Shown: piece after piece, positions 15,968-23,222 of the stretch | How the letters are laid out: each line of letters opens with the position of its first letter | How positions within the stretch are numbered: the stretch's first letter is position 1 | Assembly: GCA_027623655.1 (NCBI GenBank) | Contig: JAQBVG010000017.1 | Coordinates: forward strand, 1-32,124 | Direction: 5' to 3' | Length of the DNA stretch: 32,124 bases | Origin: Chloroflexota bacterium | GTDB taxonomy: Bacteria; Chloroflexota; Dehalococcoidia; Lucifugimonadales; Lucifugimonadaceae | Notes under the pieces: generated by a model | Seen by the model: only the letters and a program-made list of their open reading frames with translations | Databases searched by the model: none | Told to the model about the DNA's origin: nothing | Made by a program: the position numbers and the translations under genes

Positions 15968-17098
15968 TCAGGACAACGAAGAGGTACCGATCCTCAGATT
16001 GGGGATTACATCGAGGTCCCAGTCGTCCCGGCGACCCAGCCGGTAGTTGACGAGGCCACTCATCGCTATCATGGCGCCGTTGTCTGTACACAGCGCAAAC
16101 GGCGGTATAGCGACGGGCAGTGGCGAGTCGCTGACGAGCCTCTCTCGCAAGGCCCTGTTGGCGGCAACACCGCCAACGAGCACGATTCCGGCACAGTTCT
16201 CACGCACCGCGGCGTCGATGGTCTTCGTCACCAGCACGTCCACGACCGAGTCCTGGAACGCTCGGGCCATCCCGGCCACGACCCCGGGATCCAGCACATG
16301 GTCCACGTCTCGTCGGGGGTATATCCCCAGGGAACGGGCACGGTTGATGACTGCGGTCTTGAGGCCACTGAACGAAAACTCGTCAGTACCGCTCATCCAC
16401 GCCCTCGGGAAGGACTCGATCGCAGGAGCGGCTTCGTCGGCCTCTGCCGCCACGCGCTGGATTTCAGGCCCTCCGGGGTAGCGCAGACCGAGCACCCTTG
16501 CCGCCTTGTCGAACGCCTCTCCGGCCGCGTCGTCCCTCGTTTCGCCAAGCAACCTCAACCGGCCATGGTCCTCGAGGAGCACCAGTTCGGTGTGGCCGCC
16601 TGAAACTACAAGACACATAATCGGCTGCTGACCGACCAGGTGCTGGAACGGCTGTAGTTCATCGTCGGCCCGACCGGCGTCGTTTGCCGGTGCCGGTCCG
16701 CTGCCGGGGTGCGGTCCAGCCTTTTTTTCCGATCTGGTCCATGCTGCGTACACGTGGCCATCCATGTGATTGACCCCAATCAGGGGCACATCGAGCGACG
16801 CAGAAAGGCCCTTTGCGAAATTCAGGCCGACGATTAGCGACCCGGCAAGCCCGGGTCCGTGAGTGACCGCAACGGCATCAACGTCTGGCCAGTCGATATT
16901 TGCCGCCATAATCGCCTGCTCGCACACCGGGCGTATATCCAGCACATGTTGTCGAGAGGCCACCTCGGGGACGATGCCCCCGTAGCGAGCGTGTATGTCC
17001 ACCTGCGTGGCAACCACGTTCGCCAGCACGCGGCCATCGTCATCGACGACGCCAACCGACGTTTCGTCACAACTCGTTTCGATTCCAAGGATATGCAT
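15968..17098 (-). CDS. tsaD: tRNA N6-adenosine threonylcarbamoyltransferase TsaD
   Basis: 376 aa. TsaD transfers threonylcarbamoyl to A37 of ANN-decoding tRNAs, with TsaB, TsaE and TsaC. Motifs: GIETSCDETS at the N-terminus, Fe ligands His111 and His115 (NHMDGH), VSGGHTE, DDAAGEAFDKAAR, GGVAANRAL and CTDNGAM (Asp339). Between GHVYAAW and CLVVSGGH lies an extra Gly/Pro/Asp-rich stretch (about 121-158) not seen in typical TsaD proteins of about 335-340 aa. It probably forms a surface loop. The gene is alone on the minus strand, divergent from the sortase gene with an 85-95-bp gap. Confidence 0.95.
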   Translation of the reverse strand: MHILGIETSCDETSVGVVDDDGRVLANVVATQVDIHARYGGIVPEVASRQHVLDIRPVCEQAIMAANIDWPDVDAVAVTHGPGLAGSLIVGLNFAKGLSASLDVPLIGVNHMDGHVYAAWTRSEKKAGPHPGSGPAPANDAGRADDELQPFQHLVGQQPIMCLVVSGGHTELVLLEDHGRLRLLGETRDDAAGEAFDKAARVLGLRYPGGPEIQRVAAEADEAAPAIESFPRAWMSGTDEFSFSGLKTAVINRARSLGIYPRRDVDHVLDPGVVAGMARAFQDSVVDVLVTKTIDAAVRENCAGIVLVGGVAANRALRERLVSDSPLPVAIPPFALCTDNGAMIAMSGLVNYRLGRRDDWDLDVIPNLRIGTSSLS

Positions 17099-17192
17099 AG
17101 GGTCACAACCAATTTAGCGAATCCAACCGGGAATTAGGCTGTCGCCCTTCCGGATTTTTCAGACGGGCGGTACTGCCCTGGAATTGGGTAGC

Positions 17193-18131
17193 ATGGATGT
17201 CATCAATCCAGGTAGACCTTTACACCGTACTCTCACCAAGATGACTCTCGAATCAACAGACCGGCGAAAAACACGATCACGCACTCCCCTCCTGACGTTG
17301 ACGGCCTACGCGGTGGCACTGATCGGGATTGTGTTGATCGTGGGCTCTGGGATTTATCTTTACGCCCGTGCACGCTCCGGCTCCGACTCAGCCAGGTTCT
17401 CTTATTCAGTACCTGACGAAGTCGTGCCGGGCCTGCTCGGAACCTCGGCTGAAGCCGCAACCAGGTCCAGACATCAACCCATCGGAGGGACAGAGCCGGT
17501 ACCGTTGGAGTTGAAATCGCCCGACGTGGCGAAGTTCGCGAACCTGTATCCGGGTGAGCACCTGAACCCAAAATACTGGTCCGAACCGGAATGGGCGGGT
17601 TCGGACCCCTACGGAGGACCGATGATCCCTGACGATTTCACCCCGGTCCTGTCCACAAACATTTTTCAGAGTTTTGATCCAGTCGCGACGGCCATCCGTA
17701 TGAAAATTCCAGCGATCAACGTCGATTCTTCCGTCGCCGAATTGGGAATCATCGACCTAGGCGACCAGCGTGAATATGAAACTCCAAACAACACTATCGG
17801 GCACATCCCGTCGACGGCGACTCCCGGGCAACAGGGCAGCGGCTGGTTCTTCGCGCATCTCGAGAGCTACGTCGCCCGCGAGGGCAATATCTTCCGACAC
17901 CTGCCAGAAATCACTGACCTGGTGAAGCAGGACCCGGTCGACGTGTACATTGAAACGATCGACGCAGAGTATATTTACCGTGTTACCGGTACGAGCCAGA
18001 TTCACCAGGACGAACTGCGTCTGTCCAGCGCCAGCGATGCACAGATCACACTGGTCACCTGCTGGCCCCCACGTGTATACGATCAACGGATACTGGTCGA
18101 TGCAACCCTCATTGCATACCGTCTTCTCTAG
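17193..18131 (+). CDS. Sortase family transpeptidase
   Basis: 312 aa from ATG 17193 (a TTG at 17184 and an ATG at 17241 are alternatives; ribosome sites are weak for all). A single N-terminal membrane anchor (about 33-58) follows a basic cytoplasmic segment. A 100-residue linker leads to the sortase beta-barrel starting near IPAINVDSSVAELG. The catalytic triad is His222 (FFAHLES), Cys290 (TLVTC) and Arg299 (YDQRILV). Sortases join or anchor surface proteins through a Cys thioester outside the membrane. The residue before the catalytic His is Ala rather than the usual Gly, and there is no substrate protein or pilin gene beside it. A class D/E-type housekeeping role is a guess. Confidence 0.85.
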   Translation: MDVINPGRPLHRTLTKMTLESTDRRKTRSRTPLLTLTAYAVALIGIVLIVGSGIYLYARARSGSDSARFSYSVPDEVVPGLLGTSAEAATRSRHQPIGGTEPVPLELKSPDVAKFANLYPGEHLNPKYWSEPEWAGSDPYGGPMIPDDFTPVLSTNIFQSFDPVATAIRMKIPAINVDSSVAELGIIDLGDQREYETPNNTIGHIPSTATPGQQGSGWFFAHLESYVAREGNIFRHLPEITDLVKQDPVDVYIETIDAEYIYRVTGTSQIHQDELRLSSASDAQITLVTCWPPRVYDQRILVDATLIAYRLL

Positions 18132-18270
18132 TCGACTCAGGCACTAACACAAGGTTCGGTGCCGTTCGAAGCCCGAAAAAGTCGACCGATCCCTCTCCGT
18201 CCCTGAAGCGAGCGCCCGATTCACCAACTTTTGTGCCATCATGAATTTCGTCTTTTGAACAGATGGTAAA

Positions 18271-18294
18271 TCCCCTGGTCCCCTGGTCCCCTGG
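18271..18294 (+). repeat. Short tandem repeat, three copies of an 8-bp unit
   Basis: TCCCCTGG is repeated three times without change, followed by a decayed TCTCCTGA. It lies in the 235-bp gap between the sortase and heme A synthase genes, where no other gene or clear promoter was seen. Possibly a slippage-prone spacer. Confidence 0.6.
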
Positions 18295-18366
18295 TCTCCT
18301 GACCGGCTGGCCGACTGGTATTACCGTCGATGACATGCCGCTCCTACCAGTACTCAACGGATAATC

Positions 18367-19440
18367 ATGGATTCGTCTGATCGCGCCCCGGATCAAATGA
18401 CAGATAAAACTCCTGTCTTTAGGGACAGGGTGCTTCTGATCCTTCTGGTGATCGCCGTGGTGGGCGTAGTTTTGCAGATAACTCTGGGTGGCGTGGTCCG
18501 TGTGACCGGCTCAGGCGACGGATGCCCTGATTGGCCAACCTGCTTCGGTAAGCTGTTGCCACCGCTCGATCAGGCGACTATCGACCGGTTGTACGACGGT
18601 CCCAGATCGACGACTCCCCGACCGCACAACGTGCTGCTTGAGTACAGTCACCGTTCTGTCGGAACGCTACTCGGCCTTACGATCGTTGCCAGCGTCATTC
18701 GGGTATGGATGCGACATAAACAGGACAGGGTCGTTGCATGGTTGTCGACCGCAACGCTCGTAATGATCTTCATTGTTGGCATGCTCGGCGGCGCCGTGGT
18801 GTTGAACGACCTGGACCCTGCGATCCGAACGATCCATCTGATGCTTGCAGAAATCGTTGCCATGCTGGTGATCCTGGCACTGGTGGCCGCCCGGTTTGCG
18901 CGCTATGACGGACCTGGCGAAAGTTCACCATGGATCTGGGGTCGTGTAAGTAGCGAGCACCGCGGAACGCTGAACGTGGCAGCCATCGCTGGAGCACTGA
19001 CCCTGGTCGCGTTGCTCTCTGGATCCTACGCGGTCTGGAAGGAGGCGGGCAGCGTGTGTGCGTCCTGGCCACTTTGCGGTGGCCGGATCGTGCCAGAATC
19101 GGGACTGACATGGATCCACATGTCTCACCGTGTGCTTTCGCTGCTGTCGATCGTCTTCGTCTTGCTGGCCGGTCACCGTGCCCGCAGGCTCGAGAAAGGT
19201 TCAAAGGCGTTACGACTCGCTGCGTATGCGTCGGCGTTGCTGATACTCGCACAGATGTTGATGGGAGCAGCCAACCCCTGGACGACATTCGCTGAGTGGG
19301 CCAGGGCAGGTCACCTGAGCATGGCCACACTTGTGTGGGTCAACATGGTCTTTTTGGTTGCCCTGATTCTCCGACCGGTTCCTCGTTCTGTGCATCAGGA
19401 AACTTCCAATACTGCTGCGGGAGTCGGTCCGAGCGGCTAA
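18367..19440 (+). CDS. ctaA: Heme A synthase (COX15/CtaA family)
   Basis: 357 aa integral membrane protein with about eight helices in two similar halves. It oxidises the C8 methyl of heme O to a formyl group, giving heme A for cytochrome c oxidase. Conserved features: GSGDGCPDWPTCFG with Cys53 and Cys59, EYSHR (Glu92, His95), His157, CASWPLCGG (Cys231 and Cys237), HMSHR (His251/His254) and His316. The paired cysteines in both halves are the usual redox pairs of the bacterial type. The farnesyltransferase that makes heme O starts nine bases downstream, so the two are one operon. The oxidase subunit genes are not in the window. Confidence 0.92.
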   Translation: MDSSDRAPDQMTDKTPVFRDRVLLILLVIAVVGVVLQITLGGVVRVTGSGDGCPDWPTCFGKLLPPLDQATIDRLYDGPRSTTPRPHNVLLEYSHRSVGTLLGLTIVASVIRVWMRHKQDRVVAWLSTATLVMIFIVGMLGGAVVLNDLDPAIRTIHLMLAEIVAMLVILALVAARFARYDGPGESSPWIWGRVSSEHRGTLNVAAIAGALTLVALLSGSYAVWKEAGSVCASWPLCGGRIVPESGLTWIHMSHRVLSLLSIVFVLLAGHRARRLEKGSKALRLAAYASALLILAQMLMGAANPWTTFAEWARAGHLSMATLVWVNMVFLVALILRPVPRSVHQETSNTAAGVGPSG

Positions 19441-19449
19441 CATTTCAAA

Positions 19450-20349
19450 ATGACTATAGACGAGTCAATCGAACACGGCTCACCGGCGACCCGGCTTGGC
19501 GATTTCATTGCGCTCACCAAGCCGCGGGTCATGTCGCTGCTTCTGGTTTCGGCGGTCGCAGGAGCGTTTCTTGGCGCTGGATCGACGCCATCTATTCAAA
19601 TACTGATTGCGGTGCTCGCCGGAGGAGCACTTGCGTCCGGTGGGGCTGCCTCACTCAATATGGCTTATGAGAGTGAGCTCGATCGGCAGATGGGCCGGAC
19701 CAGGCACCGGCCTGTGGCTGAAGGCAGGATTTCTCCACGGACCGCTATGATTTTCGGCATCTTGCTGAATGTGGGATCATTCATCGTGCTGGCGCTACTG
19801 GCCAATGTGCTTGCCGCGGTCCTCGCGCTGGTGGGAACGGCACTGTACTTCGGTCTTTACACCGTGATCCTGAAGCGGACAACAACACAAAACATCGTGG
19901 TGGGCGGTGCCGCGGGCGCCGTTCCCCCACTGGTCGGGTACGCCGCGGCATCTGGCACGCTCGATCTGGCCGCCTGGTACCTTTTTGTAGTGTTTTTTTT
20001 CTGGACGCCGCCTCATTTCTGGGCGCTGGCAATCATGATCAAAGACGACTACGCCCGCGCTGATATACCGATGCTGCCGGTCGTTCGCGGGGTTGAGCAT
20101 ACAAGCACGCAGATCCTGCTCTACACGGTCGTTCTCACGGCCCTGACACTACTCTTCGGGGCCGCGAGCGATGCACTCAGTTGGATATACATGATCGGTT
20201 CCGCCGTGTTGGGCACCATATTCATGTGGTACGCATACCGACTGACAAGGGAACCGGACCGCCCGGCAGCAGCCAGGCTTTACAAATACTCCCTGCTCCA
20301 CCTGGCGATATTCTTCGTTCTCGTGATGGTCGATTCGATAGTCGCCTAG
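19450..20349 (+). CDS. ctaB: Protoheme IX farnesyltransferase (heme O synthase)
   Basis: 299 aa, a UbiA-superfamily prenyltransferase with about nine membrane helices. It adds a farnesyl group to heme B to make heme O. Signature features: LTKPRVMSLLLVSA near the N-terminus, the first Asp-rich site NMAYESELDRQMGRTRHRP (about 70-88), YTVILKRTTTQNIVVGG, WTPPHFWALA and KDDYARADIPMLPVV. Length is typical. It begins nine bases after the heme A synthase stop, so co-expression is expected and heme O is passed straight on. Confidence 0.95.
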   Translation: MTIDESIEHGSPATRLGDFIALTKPRVMSLLLVSAVAGAFLGAGSTPSIQILIAVLAGGALASGGAASLNMAYESELDRQMGRTRHRPVAEGRISPRTAMIFGILLNVGSFIVLALLANVLAAVLALVGTALYFGLYTVILKRTTTQNIVVGGAAGAVPPLVGYAAASGTLDLAAWYLFVVFFFWTPPHFWALAIMIKDDYARADIPMLPVVRGVEHTSTQILLYTVVLTALTLLFGAASDALSWIYMIGSAVLGTIFMWYAYRLTREPDRPAAARLYKYSLLHLAIFFVLVMVDSIVA

Positions 20350-20382
20350 GAACTCTGCACCCTTTGTTATCGGTGGGGTGCC

Positions 20383-21504
20383 TTGGCGTGCCGGAAAATC
20401 CGGTTGGCCTGCCAGTCTCCCGACATTTTTGTCGTTCCGCCTGCCGCTAAGGCGTTACGATATGGGCATGGGCTTCGTAAGGACGACATTCACAGTTCGG
20501 GACTGGCCGCGGGCGGCTACGCTGGCGTGTCGGCGGCGATGGCATGGGGCCTGACGAGGACGGTTCGGGTGCGCCCCAGCGAAACCCCCGAATCAGTCGG
20601 TCTGAAATACAGCGATATAAGCTTCACGATCCGTGGCGGTGACGCGGCACTCTCTGGCTGGTTGATCCCCCCTGAAGCTCATTCCGACTCTCCGCAGGCA
20701 ACGGCACACAACAGCTCCTGGATCGTGATGGTCCATGGCGACAATTCAAATCGTGGCGATTCCAAAACCGGGATGCTCGGTATTGCGAACGCGCTCAGTG
20801 AGCGTGGCTTTGGAGTCTTTATGTTTGACATGCGGGGGCGCGGTGACTCTCCAGGCACAGTTACGTCGTCAGGATATTACGAACGGCTCGACCTCCAGGG
20901 TGCAGCTGACTACCTTGTCAGTAAAGGTGCGGACCGCGGTCGCATCGGTGTGCTGGGATTTTCGCTTGGCGGTGTTGCCGCCCTCATCGCAGGATCGAGC
21001 CCTAACAACTTCGGCGCGGTCGTGTCTGACAGCGCCTTCGCCGACCTTTCCATCGTGGTCAAAAGTTCAATGACCGGTGTCCGACGACTCCTCGCAGTGT
21101 GGCTACCGGGAATGCGGTTCATGGCGAAGGCACTTTATGGGATCGATATGACCGACGTGTCGCCCGCACGTGCGATCGCGAAGTCCGATACACCGATGTT
21201 CGTTATTCACGGAGAAGAGGACGGTGTTGTCCCAGTAGAACACGCCAGACTGCTCGGCCGTGCACTCGGGGCCAGCTTTAGCGAGATCGAGTCAGGCGAG
21301 GAGACGGTCTGGATCGTACCCGGCGCAGGTCATACCGGCTCATTCCGCACGCAACCGACAAGGTACATCGACACGGTCGCCCGTTTTTTCGATAACCACC
21401 TCGGGAAGCCTGGAATTCAGCGGGGCGAAGGGCATCGGACAGGGGCGTCACCGAACGGGGCCGGCGTAAAGCCCATTCAACTACCAGAGAACTCGAACAA
21501 CTAA
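20383..21504 (+). CDS. Alpha/beta hydrolase, membrane-anchored
   Basis: Up to 373 aa. The fold is clear: MVHGDNSNRGDS with the oxyanion HGD (118-120), nucleophile Ser194 in GFSLGG, Asp280 in HGEEDGVVP and His317 in GAGHTGS (numbered from TTG 20383). A short hydrophobic segment, LAAGGYAGVSAAMAWGL (about 41-57), would anchor it. The DNA before it offers only TTG 20383, 34 bp after ctaB, while the next in-frame ATG (20539) would cut the anchor, so the start is uncertain. Residues 1-30 do not look like a real protein. It resembles serine hydrolases of the BAAT/dienelactone type; substrate unknown. Its stop overlaps the rplT stop on the other strand by 2 bp. Confidence 0.82.
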   Translation: MACRKIRLACQSPDIFVVPPAAKALRYGHGLRKDDIHSSGLAAGGYAGVSAAMAWGLTRTVRVRPSETPESVGLKYSDISFTIRGGDAALSGWLIPPEAHSDSPQATAHNSSWIVMVHGDNSNRGDSKTGMLGIANALSERGFGVFMFDMRGRGDSPGTVTSSGYYERLDLQGAADYLVSKGADRGRIGVLGFSLGGVAALIAGSSPNNFGAVVSDSAFADLSIVVKSSMTGVRRLLAVWLPGMRFMAKALYGIDMTDVSPARAIAKSDTPMFVIHGEEDGVVPVEHARLLGRALGASFSEIESGEETVWIVPGAGHTGSFRTQPTRYIDTVARFFDNHLGKPGIQRGEGHRTGASPNGAGVKPIQLPENSNN

Positions 21505-21860
21505 GCCGGCAGAGCGGCCTGGGCGAGTTTCACGACCTCTGAAAAGCCTTCGGGTTCTCGTATTGCCAGTTCGGCAAGCGATTTGCGATCAAGCTCAATA
21601 CCTGCGACCGACATGCCGTGGATCAGGCTCGCGTAGTTGATGCCGTTCGCACGGGCCGCCGCATTGATTCGCACAATCTGGAGCGACCGGTTGGTACGCT
21701 TTTTCAGGCGGCGATGAGCAGTCGAGTAGGCAAGCGCGTGCGTGAGCGACTCGCGTGCGACCTTATAACGACGACTGCGAGAAGCCCTGTGACCCCGTGT
21801 TGCACTTAACACGGCATTGTGTCGTCGCCTCGTTGTAGTTCCGCTCTTGACCCTGGCCAA
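21501..21860 (-). CDS. rplT: 50S ribosomal protein L20
   Basis: 119 aa from TTG 21860, which follows an AGGAGA ribosome site six bases upstream and gives the standard beginning (M)ARVKSGTTTRRRHN. The frame could open further upstream at TTG 21875, but that codon is part of the ribosome site region. L20 binds 23S rRNA early in 50S assembly and, in many bacteria, represses its own operon. Conserved blocks: RGHRASRSRRYKVARE, LQIVRINAAARANGINYASLIHG. Last gene of infC-rpmI-rplT; its stop overlaps the convergent hydrolase stop. Confidence 0.96.
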   Translation of the reverse strand: MARVKSGTTTRRRHNAVLSATRGHRASRSRRYKVARESLTHALAYSTAHRRLKKRTNRSLQIVRINAAARANGINYASLIHGMSVAGIELDRKSLAELAIREPEGFSEVVKLAQAALPA

Positions 21861-21934
21861 CGTATCTCTCCTCAATCAAACGATTACCGGACCCAGTAAG
21901 TCCGGCAACGAATTCAACAAATATGCAGCAGTCG

Positions 21935-22138
21935 CTAATGTAACGCGCTAATTGCCTGCTTTATGGCCTTCGACATCGCCTTGGAGTCCAGGCCAACTTT
22001 CCCGCCGAACAGTCGCTTTACCCTGGCAGCCTTATTCCGGCGGAAGTGACTCTTTGGCCCCCTGGTACGCAGTACCTTGCCGGTCCCACTGATGTGGAAC
22101 CGCTTCTTGGCACCTTTATGAGTCTTCATTTTCGGCAT
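21935..22138 (-). CDS. rpmI: 50S ribosomal protein L35
   Basis: 67 aa, normal length. MPKMKTHKGAKKRFHISG at the N-terminus, then LRTRGPKSHFRRNKAARVKR, the family signature. Middle gene of the infC-rpmI-rplT operon, 50 bp after infC and 74 bp before rplT. Ribosome site weak. Confidence 0.97.
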   Translation of the reverse strand: MPKMKTHKGAKKRFHISGTGKVLRTRGPKSHFRRNKAARVKRLFGGKVGLDSKAMSKAIKQAISALH

Positions 22139-22188
22139 TTATAAATAGTTTCCGTTCTCAATTTTCAGTTCTAAGCACTGAGTTTCGC

Positions 22189-22827
22189 TCAGGCCGACTC
22201 TTCGATTTCGTTATCGCCATCCGCAACCGCAACGGCCGCAGGCGCTGCCGCTACCGGATTACCCGGCGCAGTCGCTCCTGCGCTCTTCTCCTGGCGGTCT
22301 CTTTCCTTTTGCTGGGCCGATGGCGCAAGCAAAATACTCAGTACTCGCCCTTCCATCCCCGGCGGCTTCTCGAGCTTTGCAACCGTCGCGACGCCCTCGG
22401 CAACCTTCCTCAGCACTTTCATTGCAATCTCGGGGTGCGCATGCTGACGACCACGGAACCGCACAAAAACCCTGACCTTGGCCCCTTCTGCAAGAAGGTG
22501 TTTGGTCGTTTTAATTTTAGTTTCGATGTCGTTGTCCGACATCACAGGGCTCAGCCTGACCTCTTTTTGCCTGCTCGCGCTGCGAGAGATCTTGCGAGCC
22601 TCTTTTTGTTTTTTATTCTGCTTGAATTTGAAGCGACCGTAGTCGAGTAGACGGCACACTGGTGGGACCTGGTTTGGGCCTACTTCTACAAGATCGAGCC
22701 CTTCACCGTCGGCCAACTCGAGCGCGTCACGTATCGACATCACCACCGAGTTGGTCGCATCCTCACCGCGAATAACCCGAACCTCTTCGGCACGTATTCG
22801 ACGATTCACCCTGAATTCTTTTGCTAT
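22189..22827 (-). CDS. infC: Translation initiation factor IF-3, AUA start
   Basis: 212 aa if begun at ATA 22827. Translation then reads (M)AKEFRVNRRIRAEEVRVI, matching the normal IF-3 N-terminus; the first canonical codon, GTG 22809, would remove six conserved residues. GGAG (22838-22835) lies exactly seven bases before the ATA. IF-3 binds the 30S subunit and rejects non-canonical start codons, and infC genes commonly use AUU or similar starts to sense IF-3 levels. The N-domain (about 7-80), Lys/Arg-rich linker and C-domain (from about 90; VRVFVRFRGRQHAHPE) are intact. A 40-residue Ala/Glu-rich tail after about residue 170 is longer than usual. Heads the infC-rpmI-rplT operon. Confidence 0.93.
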   Translation of the reverse strand: MAKEFRVNRRIRAEEVRVIRGEDATNSVVMSIRDALELADGEGLDLVEVGPNQVPPVCRLLDYGRFKFKQNKKQKEARKISRSASRQKEVRLSPVMSDNDIETKIKTTKHLLAEGAKVRVFVRFRGRQHAHPEIAMKVLRKVAEGVATVAKLEKPPGMEGRVLSILLAPSAQQKERDRQEKSAGATAPGNPVAAAPAAVAVADGDNEIEESA

Positions 22828-22837
22828 GTTCCCTCTC

Positions 22838-22889
22838 CCTCAGACACCTGGCAGACCAATACTGCCAAACTGCACCTGCTAGTCTGAGG
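22838..22889 (-). promoter_or_regulatory. infC leader stem-loop next to the ribosome site
   Basis: On the minus strand CCTCAGAC (22882-22889) pairs perfectly with GTCTGAGG (22838-22845), enclosing a smaller TGGCAG/CTGCCA hairpin. The 3' arm runs into the first bases of the infC GGGAGAGGG ribosome site. It could modulate IF-3 synthesis or the operon; drawn by eye. Confidence 0.4.
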
Positions 22890-22925
22890 TGCACCTGCTC
22901 TCAGTGTCCAAACGGTCGAACTTAA

Positions 22926-22954
22926 AATATACCAATCTCGCGACCGATACTCAA
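22926..22954 (-). promoter_or_regulatory. Promoter of the infC-rpmI-rplT operon
   Basis: Minus-strand -35 TTGAGT (22949-22954) and -10 TATATT (22926-22931) with a 17-bp spacer. The predicted start near 22919 leaves a leader of about 90 nt before infC. Confidence 0.6.
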
Positions 22955-23033
22955 TTGGAGGCCAGTACGAAACTCCACAGGCTTTCTTCACGTATTACCG
23001 GTTTACTCCTATGCGATGCCCTGTAACCCCTAT

Positions 23034-23143
23034 GTTACGATTACGAATCGTTACGTACGATTACTGGGCCCGTCTCGGGTTTTCGAACTTGATGAACGTA
23101 ACGAGTTTGATTGGCGTTACGAGAATGCACTCTGTCCGTAACG
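23034..23143 (+). promoter_or_regulatory. Cluster of CGTTACG/CGTAACG motifs upstream of ftsH
   Basis: The 7-mer CGTTACG occurs at 23049-23055 and 23115-23121; its reverse complement CGTAACG at 23097-23103 and 23137-23143. Related GTTACGA and TTACGA lie at 23034-23040 and 23041-23046. The copies at 23097 and 23115 form a perfect inverted repeat with an 11-bp spacer. This looks like a multi-site binding region for a regulator of ftsH (or of the divergent infC operon). No clear promoter was found between it and the ftsH ATG; a TAAATA box occurs near 23191. Confidence 0.5.
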
Positions 23144-23222
23144 GGGGACGCGGTTCTCATCCGGTTACCGGGCATGAATACGAATGCACGGTAAATAACA
23201 TACGAATGGACGGCCACGACTT

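Noticed and set aside
18132-18366. Possible CRISPR or larger repeat array around the 8-bp tandem units
   Set aside because: Only three 8-bp copies without spacers; no cas genes anywhere in the window.
22309-22650. 113-codon plus-strand frame opposite infC
   Set aside because: Antisense shadow of a conserved translation factor gene.
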